NCBI GenBank assembly: GCA_947458305.1
Contig: CANGZO010000005.1
Span: 1-27,574 of the forward strand
Length of the DNA: 27,574 bases
Source: Comamonadaceae bacterium
GTDB lineage: Bacteria; Pseudomonadota; Gammaproteobacteria; Burkholderiales; Burkholderiaceae_C
Direction of reading: 5' to 3'
In this document: positions 1 to 8,417 of the stretch, piece after piece
Position numbering within the stretch: the stretch's first letter is position 1
Layout of the letters: each line of letters starts with the position of its first letter
The notes under the pieces: generated by a model
What the model saw: the letters and a program-made list of their open reading frames with translations, nothing else
The model's database searches: none
What the model was told of the DNA's origin: nothing
Made by a program: the position numbers and the translations under genes

Positions 1-2
1 TC

Positions 3-428
3 ATGGCCATCGAACGCACTCTCTCCATCATCAAGCCCGACGCCGTTGCCAAGAACGTCATCGGCCAAATCTATGCCCGTTTTGAAGCTGCTGGCCTCAA
101 AGTGGTCGCTGCCAAGATGGTGCACCTGTCGCGCGGCGAAGCCGAGCAGTTTTATGGCGTACACAAGGCCCGTCCTTTCTTCAAAGACTTGGTGGATTTC
201 ATGATCTCCGGCCCGGTGATGATTCAAGTCCTCGAAGGCGAGAACGCGATTGCCAAAAACCGCGATCTGATGGGCGCTACCGATCCCAAGAAAGCCGACG
301 CTGGCACCATCCGCGCCGACTTCGCCGACAGCATTGACGCCAACGCCGTTCACGGCTCTGACGCCCCTGAAACAGCTGCTGTAGAAATCGCGTTCTTCTT
401 TGCTGGTCTGAACGTCTACGCACGCTGA
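3..428 (+). CDS. ndk: Nucleoside diphosphate kinase
   Basis: Transfers the gamma-phosphate of ATP to nucleoside and deoxynucleoside diphosphates through a phosphohistidine intermediate, balancing NTP and dNTP pools in the cytoplasm. The 141-residue product has the usual length and opens with the family's ERTLSIIKPDAV strand. The active-site motif NAVHGSD places the catalytic histidine at residue 117, the position expected for bacterial Ndk, and the GATDPKKADAGTIR nucleotide-binding segment is intact. Only two bases precede the ATG, so neither the promoter nor the ribosome binding site can be seen. It leads the rlmN-rodZ-ispG-hisS cluster, the same order as in E. coli. Identity is near certain. 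Confidence 0.98.
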   Translation: MAIERTLSIIKPDAVAKNVIGQIYARFEAAGLKVVAAKMVHLSRGEAEQFYGVHKARPFFKDLVDFMISGPVMIQVLEGENAIAKNRDLMGATDPKKADAGTIRADFADSIDANAVHGSDAPETAAVEIAFFFAGLNVYAR

Positions 429-438
429 TCGCGTTGCG
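419..438 (+). terminator. Hairpin spanning the ndk stop codon
   Basis: CGCACGC (419-425) pairs with GCG (431-433) and TGCG (435-438), with T434 bulged and the ndk TGA in the five-base loop. No T-run follows. It could be an attenuator, an mRNA 3' end stabiliser or chance. The pairing is seen in the sequence; any function is inference. Confidence 0.25.
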
Positions 439-461
439 GCCCTAGCCCGTCCCCCAACCCC

Positions 462-1601
462 ATGACGGCCAACCTTCTCGAATTTGATCTGGATGGTTTG
501 GCCGTTTTTTGTGAGGGGCTGGGCGAAAAGCGTTTCAGGGCCACCCAGTTGTTCCGCTGGATTCACCAGCGGGGCGCTGCGGATTTCGATCAAATGAGCG
601 ACTTGGCCAAGTCGCTGCGCCAAAAGCTTCAGGTTCATGCGCACATTTCGGCGTTGCCTGTGATCAGTCAACACATCTCGTCCGACGGCACCATCAAGTG
701 GCTTTTTGATGTCGGTGATGGCAACGCCATTGAGTCGGTGTTCATCCCCGAAGACGACCGGGGCACCTTGTGCATTTCTTCGCAGGCCGGCTGTGCTGTC
801 GGTTGTCGCTTTTGCTCCACTGGCCACCAAGGATTCAGCCGCAACCTGACGACGGGTGAGATCCTGGCGCAGTTGTGGTTTGCTGAACATTTTTTGCGCA
901 AGCACCTGAACACATCCGATCGGGTCATCTCCAACGTGGTGATGATGGGCATGGGCGAGCCCTTGCAAAACTACACGGTCTTGGTGCCTGCTTTGCGCGC
1001 CATGCTCGATGACCACGGTTATGGCCTGTCGCGCCGCCGCGTCACGGTCTCCACCTCGGGTGTGGTGCCCATGATCGAGCGCCTATCGACCGATTGCCCT
1101 GTGGCTCTGGCGGTTTCTTTGCACGCACCCAACGATGCGCTGCGCGACAACTTGGTGCCGCTCAACCGCAAATACCCGCTCGATGAACTCATGCAAGCGT
1201 GTATCGGCTACTTGGCCCATGCCCCCAGAGACTTCATCACTTTTGAATACTGCATGCTGGATGGTGTCAATGACCAAGCTGAGCATGCCAGCCAATTGAT
1301 CGATCTTGTGCAAAAGCACGCCCGCCAAGGACTGCGTTGCAAGTTCAACCTGATTCCTTTCAACCCATTCCCGGCCTCGGGTTTGCTGCGCTCGCCCCAC
1401 GCCCGCGTGCAGGCCTTTGCTAAGCAGCTTCAAGACGCTGGACTGGTGACCACGGTTCGCAAAACTCGGGGCGATGACATTGACGCTGCGTGTGGGCAGT
1501 TGGCTGGCGATGTGAAGGACCGCACCCAGGTTCAGTCCCGTATGGCCCAACAGCGTGTTGTGCCTTTGGTGCCTTATCCATCCCGCGCAAACCAGGAGTG
1601 A
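462..1601 (+). CDS. rlmN: Dual-specificity 23S rRNA (A2503)/tRNA (A37) C2-methyltransferase RlmN
   Basis: Radical-SAM enzyme that methylates C2 of A2503 in 23S rRNA and A37 in certain tRNAs, supporting translational fidelity. The 379-residue protein has the iron-sulfur motif CAVGCRFC, with cysteines at 111, 115 and 118, the GMGEPLQNY SAM-binding motif near 163-171, and the C-terminal mechanistic cysteine at 344 (DDIDAACGQL). Together these distinguish it from other radical-SAM families. The ATG at 462 lacks a Shine-Dalgarno sequence; the leader is C-rich. The stop is only four bases before the rodZ ATG, and the rodZ ribosome binding site lies inside the rlmN 3' end. In many relatives a PilW/PilF TPR gene sits between these two; it is absent here. 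Confidence 0.97.
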   Translation: MTANLLEFDLDGLAVFCEGLGEKRFRATQLFRWIHQRGAADFDQMSDLAKSLRQKLQVHAHISALPVISQHISSDGTIKWLFDVGDGNAIESVFIPEDDRGTLCISSQAGCAVGCRFCSTGHQGFSRNLTTGEILAQLWFAEHFLRKHLNTSDRVISNVVMMGMGEPLQNYTVLVPALRAMLDDHGYGLSRRRVTVSTSGVVPMIERLSTDCPVALAVSLHAPNDALRDNLVPLNRKYPLDELMQACIGYLAHAPRDFITFEYCMLDGVNDQAEHASQLIDLVQKHARQGLRCKFNLIPFNPFPASGLLRSPHARVQAFAKQLQDAGLVTTVRKTRGDDIDAACGQLAGDVKDRTQVQSRMAQQRVVPLVPYPSRANQE

Positions 1602-1605
1602 TCGC

Positions 1606-2517
1606 ATGACCAGCCATTCCGAATCTGAGAACCCTCCGATCTTGTCGGCCGGTCAAATGCTGCGTGAGGCCAGACTCAAGGCGGGTGTGCATGTGGCGGT
1701 TTTGTCGGTGAACCTCAAAGTGCCTGTGCGGCAGTTGGAAGCACTTGAAGCCAATGAGTTCGATCCCAACAAAGGGCCGGTTTTTTACCGTGGTTTGGCC
1801 GCCAGCGTGTGCCGGCAACTGAATATCGATCCGGCCTCCGTTTTGGCGCTTTTGCCGCGCCCATCAGGGCAGCTCGAAGCCGGCAAGCACATGCTTCAAG
1901 CTAAGGCACCCTTACAAGCGAGATTGAGCAAAAGCGAGTCCTTGCAGGCCCGTGCCTCGCTGAAAGTTTTCGGTTTGGGGGCCTTGTTGTTGGCCCTGAC
2001 CTTGTCATTTGTTTGGATGCCTTCGCCGCTTCAATGGACTTGGTTGGATGGGGTCAAACTCCCTTGGGCAAGCCCCGATTCGCCTGCCGAAGTGACCCAA
2101 GAAGTCCAGATATTGCCGTCTCAACTGAGCGCGAATTCGGTTTCTGTGCCAGTACCTGTGGTCCCATTGAGCCCAACAGGCACTTTGATGCCCCCCTCGG
2201 TGCCTGCATCCGTCTTGCCTAATCTGACCTCAGACACCAACAGCCCCGGCGTGGCTGTCTTGCCCAAGTCGGCAAACTCTGTACCATGGGTTTTTTCGGC
2301 CTCTGCTGAAAGCTGGCTGGAACTGCGTGACGCTCAAAATGCAGTGGTTTGGAGCGGTGTTTTGAAGGCTGGTGAGACCACACGGATTGAAAGCCCCTTG
2401 CCAGTCCGCGTGGTGGTTGGCCGCGCCCAATCGGTCAGTGTCACCTTGCGCGGCGCGCCTTTTGATTTGAAGCCACACACCCAAGTTGCCGTGGCACGGT
2501 TTGAAGTGAAGGAGTAA
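1606..2517 (+). CDS. rodZ: RodZ-like cytoskeletal membrane protein
   Basis: Likely a RodZ-type bitopic inner-membrane protein linking MreB filaments to the cell-wall elongation machinery. The 303-residue product has an N-terminal HTH_25 domain (about 14-75), a basic linker, one transmembrane helix (about 121-139), a Pro/Ser/Val-rich periplasmic linker and a C-terminal beta-rich DUF4115 domain (about 230-303). The frame is open upstream to 1555, but the ATG at 1606 is preferred: it has a strong CAGGAG site seven bases upstream and sits four bases after rlmN. The position between rlmN and ispG matches rodZ in E. coli. The linker is low-complexity and should diverge fast. The domain architecture is solid; the cell-shape role is inferred from the family. 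Confidence 0.88.
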   Translation: MTSHSESENPPILSAGQMLREARLKAGVHVAVLSVNLKVPVRQLEALEANEFDPNKGPVFYRGLAASVCRQLNIDPASVLALLPRPSGQLEAGKHMLQAKAPLQARLSKSESLQARASLKVFGLGALLLALTLSFVWMPSPLQWTWLDGVKLPWASPDSPAEVTQEVQILPSQLSANSVSVPVPVVPLSPTGTLMPPSVPASVLPNLTSDTNSPGVAVLPKSANSVPWVFSASAESWLELRDAQNAVVWSGVLKAGETTRIESPLPVRVVVGRAQSVSVTLRGAPFDLKPHTQVAVARFEVKE

Positions 2518-2519
2518 TC

Positions 2520-3809
2520 ATGTCTTTGGTTTTGACTTCGTCATCGGCAGGTCCGATTGAAATTGCCAAACCCCTCAAGCGAGTCAGTCGGCAATCGAAT
2601 GTGGTTTGGGGCTCCAAAGTGGTCACCGTGGGCGGTGGGGCACCTGTCCGCGTGCAATCCATGACCAACACGGACACCGTGGATGTCATTGGCACGGCCA
2701 TCCAAGTCAAGGAGTTGGCGATCGCGGGCTCTGAGATGGTCCGCATCACCGTCAACACCCCTGAAGCTGCCGAGGCGGTCCCGCTCATTCGCGATCAACT
2801 CGACAAAATGGGCATCGACGTGCCGCTGATCGGTGACTTCCATTACAACGGCCACCGCCTGCTGACCGATTACCCTGCGTGCGCCGAAGCGTTGTCCAAA
2901 TACCGCATCAACCCCGGCAACGTCGGCAAGGGAGATAAGCGCGATGTGCAGTTTGGTCAGATGATCGAAGCGGCCATGCGTTGGAACAAGCCCATCCGTA
3001 TTGGTGTGAATTGGGGCAGTCTTGACCAAGACCTTTTGGCTGAACTGATGGATGTGAACAGCCAGCGTGCAGCGCCGTGGGAAGCCCGCCAAGTGATGTA
3101 CGAGGCTTTGATTTCTTCGGCCATTTCATCTGCACAGCGCGCAGAGGAAATGGGTTTGTCGGGCGACCAAATCACGCTGTCTTGCAAAGTGTCTGGCGTT
3201 CAGGATTTGATCTCCGTTTACCGCGAGCTTGGCCGCAGAACCGACTACGTTTTGCATTTGGGTTTGACCGAAGCGGGCATGGGCACCAAGGGCACCGTGG
3301 CTTCGGCTGCGGCCTTGTCGGTGCTGCTGCAAGAGGGCATCGGCGACACCATCCGTGTGTCGCTCACCCCGCAGCCGGGCGAAGCCCGCACGCAAGAGGT
3401 GGTCATTGCCTCTGAAATTTTGCAATCTCTGGGCCTGCGCATTTTTGTACCCAGCGTGACGGCTTGCCCCGGTTGCGGCCGCACCACCAGCAGCACCTTT
3501 CAAGAGCTGGCCAAGCAAATCGACGACTTTTTGCGCGCCCAGATGCCCGTGTGGCGCGTGCGCTACCCCGGGGTGGAGAGCCTCAAGGTCGCGGTCATGG
3601 GCTGCATCGTGAATGGCCCGGGGGAGAGCAAACACGCCGACATTGGCATCAGTCTGCCAGGCACGGGTGAAGCCCCTGCTGCCCCCGTCTTCATTGACGG
3701 CGAAAAGCGCCTGACGCTGCGAGGCGAAGGCATTGCGCAAGAGTTTCAGGTGCTGGTTGAAAACTACATTGAGAACCGTTTTGGTTCAGGATCTGCTGAG
3801 AAAAAATGA
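2520..3809 (+). CDS. ispG: 4-hydroxy-3-methylbut-2-en-1-yl diphosphate synthase (flavodoxin) IspG
   Basis: Reductively converts MEcPP to HMBPP, the penultimate step of the MEP pathway to isoprenoid precursors, using a [4Fe-4S] cluster. The 429-residue protein carries the conserved PVRVQSMTNTDT segment at the N terminus, a GDFHYNG barrel motif near 105, and the cluster ligands CPGCGRT (Cys316, Cys319) and MGCIVNGPGE (Cys362, Glu368). It begins two bases after the rodZ stop, with GGAG upstream in the rodZ end. Its TGA overlaps the hisS ATG as ATGA, suggesting coupled translation. The length matches the compact bacterial form, without the extra central domain of the plant/Chlamydia type. Confidence 0.98.
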   Translation: MSLVLTSSSAGPIEIAKPLKRVSRQSNVVWGSKVVTVGGGAPVRVQSMTNTDTVDVIGTAIQVKELAIAGSEMVRITVNTPEAAEAVPLIRDQLDKMGIDVPLIGDFHYNGHRLLTDYPACAEALSKYRINPGNVGKGDKRDVQFGQMIEAAMRWNKPIRIGVNWGSLDQDLLAELMDVNSQRAAPWEARQVMYEALISSAISSAQRAEEMGLSGDQITLSCKVSGVQDLISVYRELGRRTDYVLHLGLTEAGMGTKGTVASAAALSVLLQEGIGDTIRVSLTPQPGEARTQEVVIASEILQSLGLRIFVPSVTACPGCGRTTSSTFQELAKQIDDFLRAQMPVWRVRYPGVESLKVAVMGCIVNGPGESKHADIGISLPGTGEAPAAPVFIDGEKRLTLRGEGIAQEFQVLVENYIENRFGSGSAEKK

Positions 3810-5143
3810 GCGAAACGGTGAAAGAAAACACCCCCAAAGTCGAAAAAACGGCCAAGGCCCAGAAGTTGGTGGGTGTCAAGGGCATGAACGACATCCTGCC
3901 GCCCGATTCGGCGCGTTGGGAGTGGCTGGAGGGTCAGGTGCGAGGGCTGATGGCGCGTTACGCCTACCGCAATGTGCGCCTGCCCATCGTCGAGCCCACG
4001 GCTTTGTTTGTCCGGGGCTTGGGCGAGGTGACCGACATCGTCGAAAAGGAGATGTACTCTTTTGAAGACCGCTTGAACGGTGAGCAACTGACCCTGCGCC
4101 CCGAGGGCACGGCCGGTTTGGTGCGTTCGGTGGTCGAGCACAACCTGCTGTACGAAGGTGGCAAGCGCCTGTATTACATGGGCCCCATGTTCCGCCACGA
4201 GCGCCCGCAGCGCGGCCGCTACCGCCAATTCCACCAGATTGGCGCTGAGGTGCTGGGTTTCGGTGGTGCTGAAGTGGATGCCGAGCTCATCTTGCTGGCC
4301 AATGACCTTTGGAAGGTGTTGGGCCTCAAAGACGTGCGCTTGGAACTCAACAGCCTGGGCCAGCCGGCTGAACGCCAAGCGCACCGCGCCGCGCTGATCA
4401 CCCACCTCGAAAAACACAGCGATGTGCTCGACGAAGAAGCCAAGCGCCGCCTGCACAGCAACCCGCTGCGGATTCTGGACACCAAAAACCCGGCCATGCA
4501 AAGCGTGGTCGAATCCGCGCCCCGTTTGCTCGACTTTTTGGGCGAGGCGTCTTTGGCCCACTTCAACGCGGTCAAGGCGATTTTGGACGCCAACGGCGTG
4601 GCCTACAGCATCAACCCGCGTTTGGTGCGCGGCATGGATTACTACAACCTCACGGTGTTCGAGTTCATCACCACCAGCCTGGGCTCGCAAGGCACCATTT
4701 GCGGCGGTGGTCGTTATGACTATCTGATTGAGCAGGTCGGCGGCAAGCCCGCACCCGCTGTGGGCTGGGCTTTGGGGGTTGAGCGCGTGCTCGAACTCAT
4801 CAAGGAGCAGAGCGAGGCCTTGCCTGATCTGGCCCCCGATGTCTACGCCATCATCCCCGAGGCTGCCGCCTTGCCGGTGGCCATGCAGGTGTTGCAAAAC
4901 TTGCGCGCCTGTGGCGTGTCGGCCCAAATGCACGCCGGCAGTGGTGACGGCATGGGCAGCATGAAGTCCCAGTTCAAAAAAGCCGACGCCTCAGGAGCGC
5001 GTTTTGCCCTGGTTTTTGGAGCCGAAGAATTGGTCCAGGGCCAGGTCGCGGTCAAATCGCTGCGCGACGGCGCAGGTGCCCAACGCACCGAGTCTCTGCG
5101 CACAGTGGCAGACTGGGCCCACAGCCTACAATCCCCCACTTGA
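3806..5143 (+). CDS. hisS: Histidine--tRNA ligase
   Basis: Class II aminoacyl-tRNA synthetase charging tRNA-His. The 445-residue protein has the N-terminal GVKGMNDILPPD segment, motif 2 (MGPMFRHERPQRGRYRQFHQ), the histidine-binding LVRGMDYYNLTVFEF region, motif 3 (GWALGVERV) and a C-terminal anticodon-binding domain from about residue 340. The start overlaps the ispG stop by four bases (ATGA). The catalytically complete motif 2 separates it from the paralogous hisZ at 12571. A 24-base gap without an evident ribosome binding site separates it from yfgM. Identity is near certain. Confidence 0.98.
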   Translation: MSETVKENTPKVEKTAKAQKLVGVKGMNDILPPDSARWEWLEGQVRGLMARYAYRNVRLPIVEPTALFVRGLGEVTDIVEKEMYSFEDRLNGEQLTLRPEGTAGLVRSVVEHNLLYEGGKRLYYMGPMFRHERPQRGRYRQFHQIGAEVLGFGGAEVDAELILLANDLWKVLGLKDVRLELNSLGQPAERQAHRAALITHLEKHSDVLDEEAKRRLHSNPLRILDTKNPAMQSVVESAPRLLDFLGEASLAHFNAVKAILDANGVAYSINPRLVRGMDYYNLTVFEFITTSLGSQGTICGGGRYDYLIEQVGGKPAPAVGWALGVERVLELIKEQSEALPDLAPDVYAIIPEAAALPVAMQVLQNLRACGVSAQMHAGSGDGMGSMKSQFKKADASGARFALVFGAEELVQGQVAVKSLRDGAGAQRTESLRTVADWAHSLQSPT

Positions 5144-5167
5144 TGTTTACCGATTAATTCCTACACC

Positions 5168-5839
5168 ATGGCCAAAGCCCTCGACCTTGAAGAACAAGAA
5201 CAACTTGACCAGATCAAGCATTTTTGGAAGAAATACGGCAACCTGATCTCTTGGGTTTTGATCGTCATTTTGGGCGCTTATGCCGCTTGGAATGGCTACC
5301 AATACTGGCAGCGCGATCAGGCCGCCAAAGCAGCGGTTCTCTTTGATGAGGTGGAACGTTCGGCCACTGCTGGCGATTTGGCACGTGTACAGCGCAGCTT
5401 GGCGGACATCAAAGACAAATACGCTGGTACCTTGTTCGCCCACCAGGCTTCTTTGCTGGCAGCGAAATTTTTGAGCTCACAAGGCAAATCTGTTGAAGCC
5501 AAAGCTGCCCTGAAGTGGGTTGTCGGCGCAGCGCCTGAGCCCGCTTACCGTGACATTGCACGTCTTCGTTTGGCGGCTCTTTTGTTGGACGATGGCTCTT
5601 TGGATGATGCCCTGGCGCAGTTGGCCCAACCCATGGTCCCGTCGTTGATGGGCTTGGCTTCGGATTTGAAGGGCGATATTCTGGCCGCGAAAGATCAAAA
5701 GTCTGAGGCACTCACTGCTTACAAAAAAGCCTGGGATGAATTGAGTGAAATTCCCGACTACCGCCGTTTGGTGGAGGCCAAGCTCAATGCATTGGGTGTT
5801 GACCCGCAAGCCACCTCGCCATCAGGAAACGCCAAGTGA
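5168..5839 (+). CDS. yfgM: YfgM-family tetratricopeptide membrane protein (SecYEG ancillary subunit)
   Basis: A 223-residue protein of the YfgM/TPR_21 family. It has a short acidic cytoplasmic N terminus (about 1-22), a single transmembrane helix (about 26-44, WVLIVILGAYAAW) and a periplasmic helical-repeat domain containing several A-x-A-L-x-L helices. In E. coli, YfgM associates with the SecYEG translocon and the chaperone PpiD and helps hand over exported proteins. Its place between hisS and bamB matches E. coli. The last codons overlap the bamB GTG by four bases (GTGA). Family assignment rests on topology plus synteny; the periplasmic chaperone role is by analogy. Confidence 0.9.
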   Translation: MAKALDLEEQEQLDQIKHFWKKYGNLISWVLIVILGAYAAWNGYQYWQRDQAAKAAVLFDEVERSATAGDLARVQRSLADIKDKYAGTLFAHQASLLAAKFLSSQGKSVEAKAALKWVVGAAPEPAYRDIARLRLAALLLDDGSLDDALAQLAQPMVPSLMGLASDLKGDILAAKDQKSEALTAYKKAWDELSEIPDYRRLVEAKLNALGVDPQATSPSGNAK

Positions 5840-6969
5840 CCCAGCCATACTTTTCAGTTGTTTCACGGCTTCTGGCTATGGGCCTAGCCTTGCTGGTGAG
5901 CGCTTGTTCAAGTGCACCTGAAAAACCCAAGGCGTCCCCATTGCCGGTGGTCAGTGGCAACTTCAAAGTTCAGCCTGCTTGGAAAACGCAAGTGGGGCCC
6001 GCTCAATCTCATTTGCTACCCTCACTACACGGGCAACAGCTTGCTTTGGCTTCCACCCAAGGTCAATTGGCTGTGATGGATGTGCTCAGCGGACGTGATG
6101 TTTGGCGGATCAACTTGAACACACCGATTCAAGCCGGTGTTGGAGGCGATGGCCGACGCTTTGCAGTGGTGACCCAAGCCAACGAATTGGTGGTCGCGCA
6201 GGCGGGTCAGGTTTTGTGGCGCCAAGTCTTGCCTGCTTTGTCCTACACCCCCCCTTTGGTGGCGGGTGACCGTGTGTTTGTCATGACGGGTGACAGAGCC
6301 GTGGCTGCTTTTGATGCCGATACAGGGCAACGCCTGTGGGGCCAACAGCGTCCAAGCGATCCTTTGTTGCTCCGTCAGGCAGGTCTGTTGATGCCTTTGG
6401 GCGACAACCTCTTGGTGGGTTGGGGTGGTCGCCTGGCCTCTTTGAACCCATTGACGGGTGCTGTTCGCTGGGAAACCTTGGTGGGTGTGACGCGCGGAAC
6501 GAATGAAGTTGAGCGCTTGGTCGACTTGGTGGCCGGTGCCAGTCGCCAAGGAAATTCGCTTTGCGTGCGTTCGTTTCAAACATCCGTCGCTTGTCTGGAT
6601 GGCCTGACAGGCCGCATGGTTTGGTCCCGACCCGCCCAAGGTCATCAAGGTTTAGATGGCAACGAACAAACCCTTGTGGGCGTCGAGTCAGATGGCAAGG
6701 TTTTGGCTTGGCAACGCAGCTCGGGTAACCCACTTTGGACGCAAGATGCCCTGCGTTTCCGTGGTCTGAGCTTGCCTTTGCTCTTGAACAATGCCGTGGT
6801 GGTGGGCGATCAAGAGGGCTGGGTTCATTTCTTGTCACCCCAAGATGGCAAGGTTTTGCAGCGCGTGGCTACCGATGGGAGCGCCATCTCGGGCAAGCCC
6901 ATTTTGGCAGGACAGATGTTGGTGGTGGTGACACGCACTGGGGGCGTTTTTGGATTTCGCCCTGAATGA
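5836..6969 (+). CDS. bamB: Outer membrane assembly lipoprotein BamB
   Basis: Beta-propeller lipoprotein of the BAM complex, which inserts beta-barrel proteins into the outer membrane. The 377-residue precursor has a signal peptide ending in lipobox VSAC, with the lipidated cysteine at 24, followed by PQQ-like propeller repeats. Repeated A-x-D-x-x-[ST]-G-x-x-x-W blades are visible, for example DVLSGRDVW, DADTGQRLW, NPLTGAVRW, DGLTGRMVW and SSGNPLW. The start is GTG within GTGA, overlapping the yfgM stop, which implies translational coupling. The length is close to that of E. coli BamB. Location just upstream of der is conserved across beta- and gammaproteobacteria. Confidence 0.96.
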   Translation: MTQPYFSVVSRLLAMGLALLVSACSSAPEKPKASPLPVVSGNFKVQPAWKTQVGPAQSHLLPSLHGQQLALASTQGQLAVMDVLSGRDVWRINLNTPIQAGVGGDGRRFAVVTQANELVVAQAGQVLWRQVLPALSYTPPLVAGDRVFVMTGDRAVAAFDADTGQRLWGQQRPSDPLLLRQAGLLMPLGDNLLVGWGGRLASLNPLTGAVRWETLVGVTRGTNEVERLVDLVAGASRQGNSLCVRSFQTSVACLDGLTGRMVWSRPAQGHQGLDGNEQTLVGVESDGKVLAWQRSSGNPLWTQDALRFRGLSLPLLLNNAVVVGDQEGWVHFLSPQDGKVLQRVATDGSAISGKPILAGQMLVVVTRTGGVFGFRPE

Positions 6970-6988
6970 TGGATCGGAAAATTTTTAA

Positions 6989-8329
6989 GTGAAACCTGTA
7001 TTGGCCCTCGTTGGCCGCCCCAATGTGGGCAAATCCACGCTGTTCAACCGTCTCACTAAGAGCCGGGATGCCATCGTGGCCGATTTCGCAGGCCTGACCC
7101 GTGACCGCCATTACGGCAATGGCAAACAAGGGCGTCAAGAATTCATCGTCATTGACACGGGTGGATTTGAGCCCGATGCCAGCAGCGGCATCTACAAAGA
7201 GATGGCCAAGCAGACTCAGCAGGCTGTGGCCGAGGCGGACATCGTCATTTTTGTGGTGGATGCACGTGGTGGGCTGTCAGCGCAAGACCACGACATCGCC
7301 AAATACCTGCGCAAGATCGGCAAACCCTGTTTGCTGGTGGCCAACAAGGCCGAGGGCATGCTCGAAGGCATCCAACTGACCGAGTTTTACGAACTGGGCC
7401 TGGGCGAGGTGATTGCCATCTCGGCTGCGCACGGGCAGGGCACACGCGGTCTGGTCGAGTTGGCTTTTGAGTCGCTCAATCTGCCTGATGAACCCGAAGA
7501 GACCGAAGAGGACCCCTCGGTCATCAAACTGGCGGTGGCCGGTCGCCCCAACGTGGGCAAGTCCACCCTGATCAATACTTGGTTGGGCGAAGAGCGTCTG
7601 GTGGCTTTTGACATGCCCGGCACCACCCGTGATGCTATTTCTGTACCTTTTGAAAAACAAGGTCAAAAATTTGAACTGATCGACACAGCCGGTTTGCGTC
7701 GCAAAGGCAAGGTGTTTGAGGCGATCGAGAAGTTTTCGGTGGTCAAAACCTTGCAGGCCATTGAGTCGGCCAATGTTGTCTTGCTCTTGCTCGACGCCGA
7801 GCAGGGCGTGACCGACCAAGACGCCCACATCGCCGGTTATGCGCTGGAAAGTGGTCGCGCGATGGTGTTGGCGGTGAACAAATGGGACGCGGTGGACGAA
7901 TACCAGCGCCAATTGGTGCAGCGCTCGATTGAAAACCGCTTGCCGTTTTTGAGTTTTGCGAACATCCATTTCATTTCAGCCAAAAAACGCCAAGGTTTGG
8001 GGCCTGTGTGGACGTCTATCGTGCAGGCGCACAAATCGGCCATGTGCAAGATGAGTACGCCCATCTTGACGCGCTTGCTGTTGGAGGCGGTGCAGTTCCA
8101 AAGCCCGCAGCGCGGGGGCATGTTCCGACCTAAGTTGCGCTACGCCCACCAAGGTGGCATGAACCCCCCTGTGATCGTGGTGCACGGCAACTCCTTGGAG
8201 CACGTCACCGATACCTATAAGAGGTTTTTGGAGGGGCGTTTTCGCAAGGCCTTCAACTTGTCGGGGACACCGCTTCGCATCGAAATGAAAACATCGACGA
8301 ACCCTTTTGCCGACAAGGAGTCCAGTTGA
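6989..8329 (+). CDS. der: Ribosome biogenesis GTPase Der (EngA)
   Basis: Essential tandem-GTPase factor for maturation of the 50S subunit. The 446-residue protein has two complete G domains: G1 motifs GRPNVGKST at about 9-17 and 185-193, G3 motifs DTGGF and DTAGL, and G4 motifs NKAE and NKWD. A C-terminal KH-like domain (about 355-440) includes the NPPVIVVHGN strand. Translation begins at a GTG 19 bases after bamB with a weak GGA upstream; no in-frame ATG gives a full G1 motif. The last codons form the left arm of an inverted repeat that continues toward hfq. Confidence 0.97.
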   Translation: MKPVLALVGRPNVGKSTLFNRLTKSRDAIVADFAGLTRDRHYGNGKQGRQEFIVIDTGGFEPDASSGIYKEMAKQTQQAVAEADIVIFVVDARGGLSAQDHDIAKYLRKIGKPCLLVANKAEGMLEGIQLTEFYELGLGEVIAISAAHGQGTRGLVELAFESLNLPDEPEETEEDPSVIKLAVAGRPNVGKSTLINTWLGEERLVAFDMPGTTRDAISVPFEKQGQKFELIDTAGLRRKGKVFEAIEKFSVVKTLQAIESANVVLLLLDAEQGVTDQDAHIAGYALESGRAMVLAVNKWDAVDEYQRQLVQRSIENRLPFLSFANIHFISAKKRQGLGPVWTSIVQAHKSAMCKMSTPILTRLLLEAVQFQSPQRGGMFRPKLRYAHQGGMNPPVIVVHGNSLEHVTDTYKRFLEGRFRKAFNLSGTPLRIEMKTSTNPFADKESS

Positions 8330-8369
8330 GGTTTGAGGAAATCCAAGTCCTCCTTCTGTCCCCAACTGG
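8322..8369 (+). promoter_or_regulatory. Nested inverted repeat between der and hfq
   Basis: A perfect 7-base arm pair, CCAGTTG (8322-8328) and CAACTGG (8363-8369), encloses a second pair, GAGGA (8335-8339) and TCCTC (8348-8352). G8330-G8331 can also pair with C8360-C8361. The left arm includes the end of der and part of its stop codon. No T-run follows, so it is not a canonical terminator. It could be a processing or attenuation element ahead of hfq. The pairing is directly visible; the role is inference. Confidence 0.45.
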
Positions 8370-8417
8370 CCCTGTGTTAAGGTCCATTCTTTCAAACTTC
8401 TGAACACGGAGAATATC

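Noticed and set aside
3764..4933. Long minus-strand open frame (389 codons) antisense to hisS
   Set aside because: Same reason: low-complexity composition opposite a well-defined synthetase gene.
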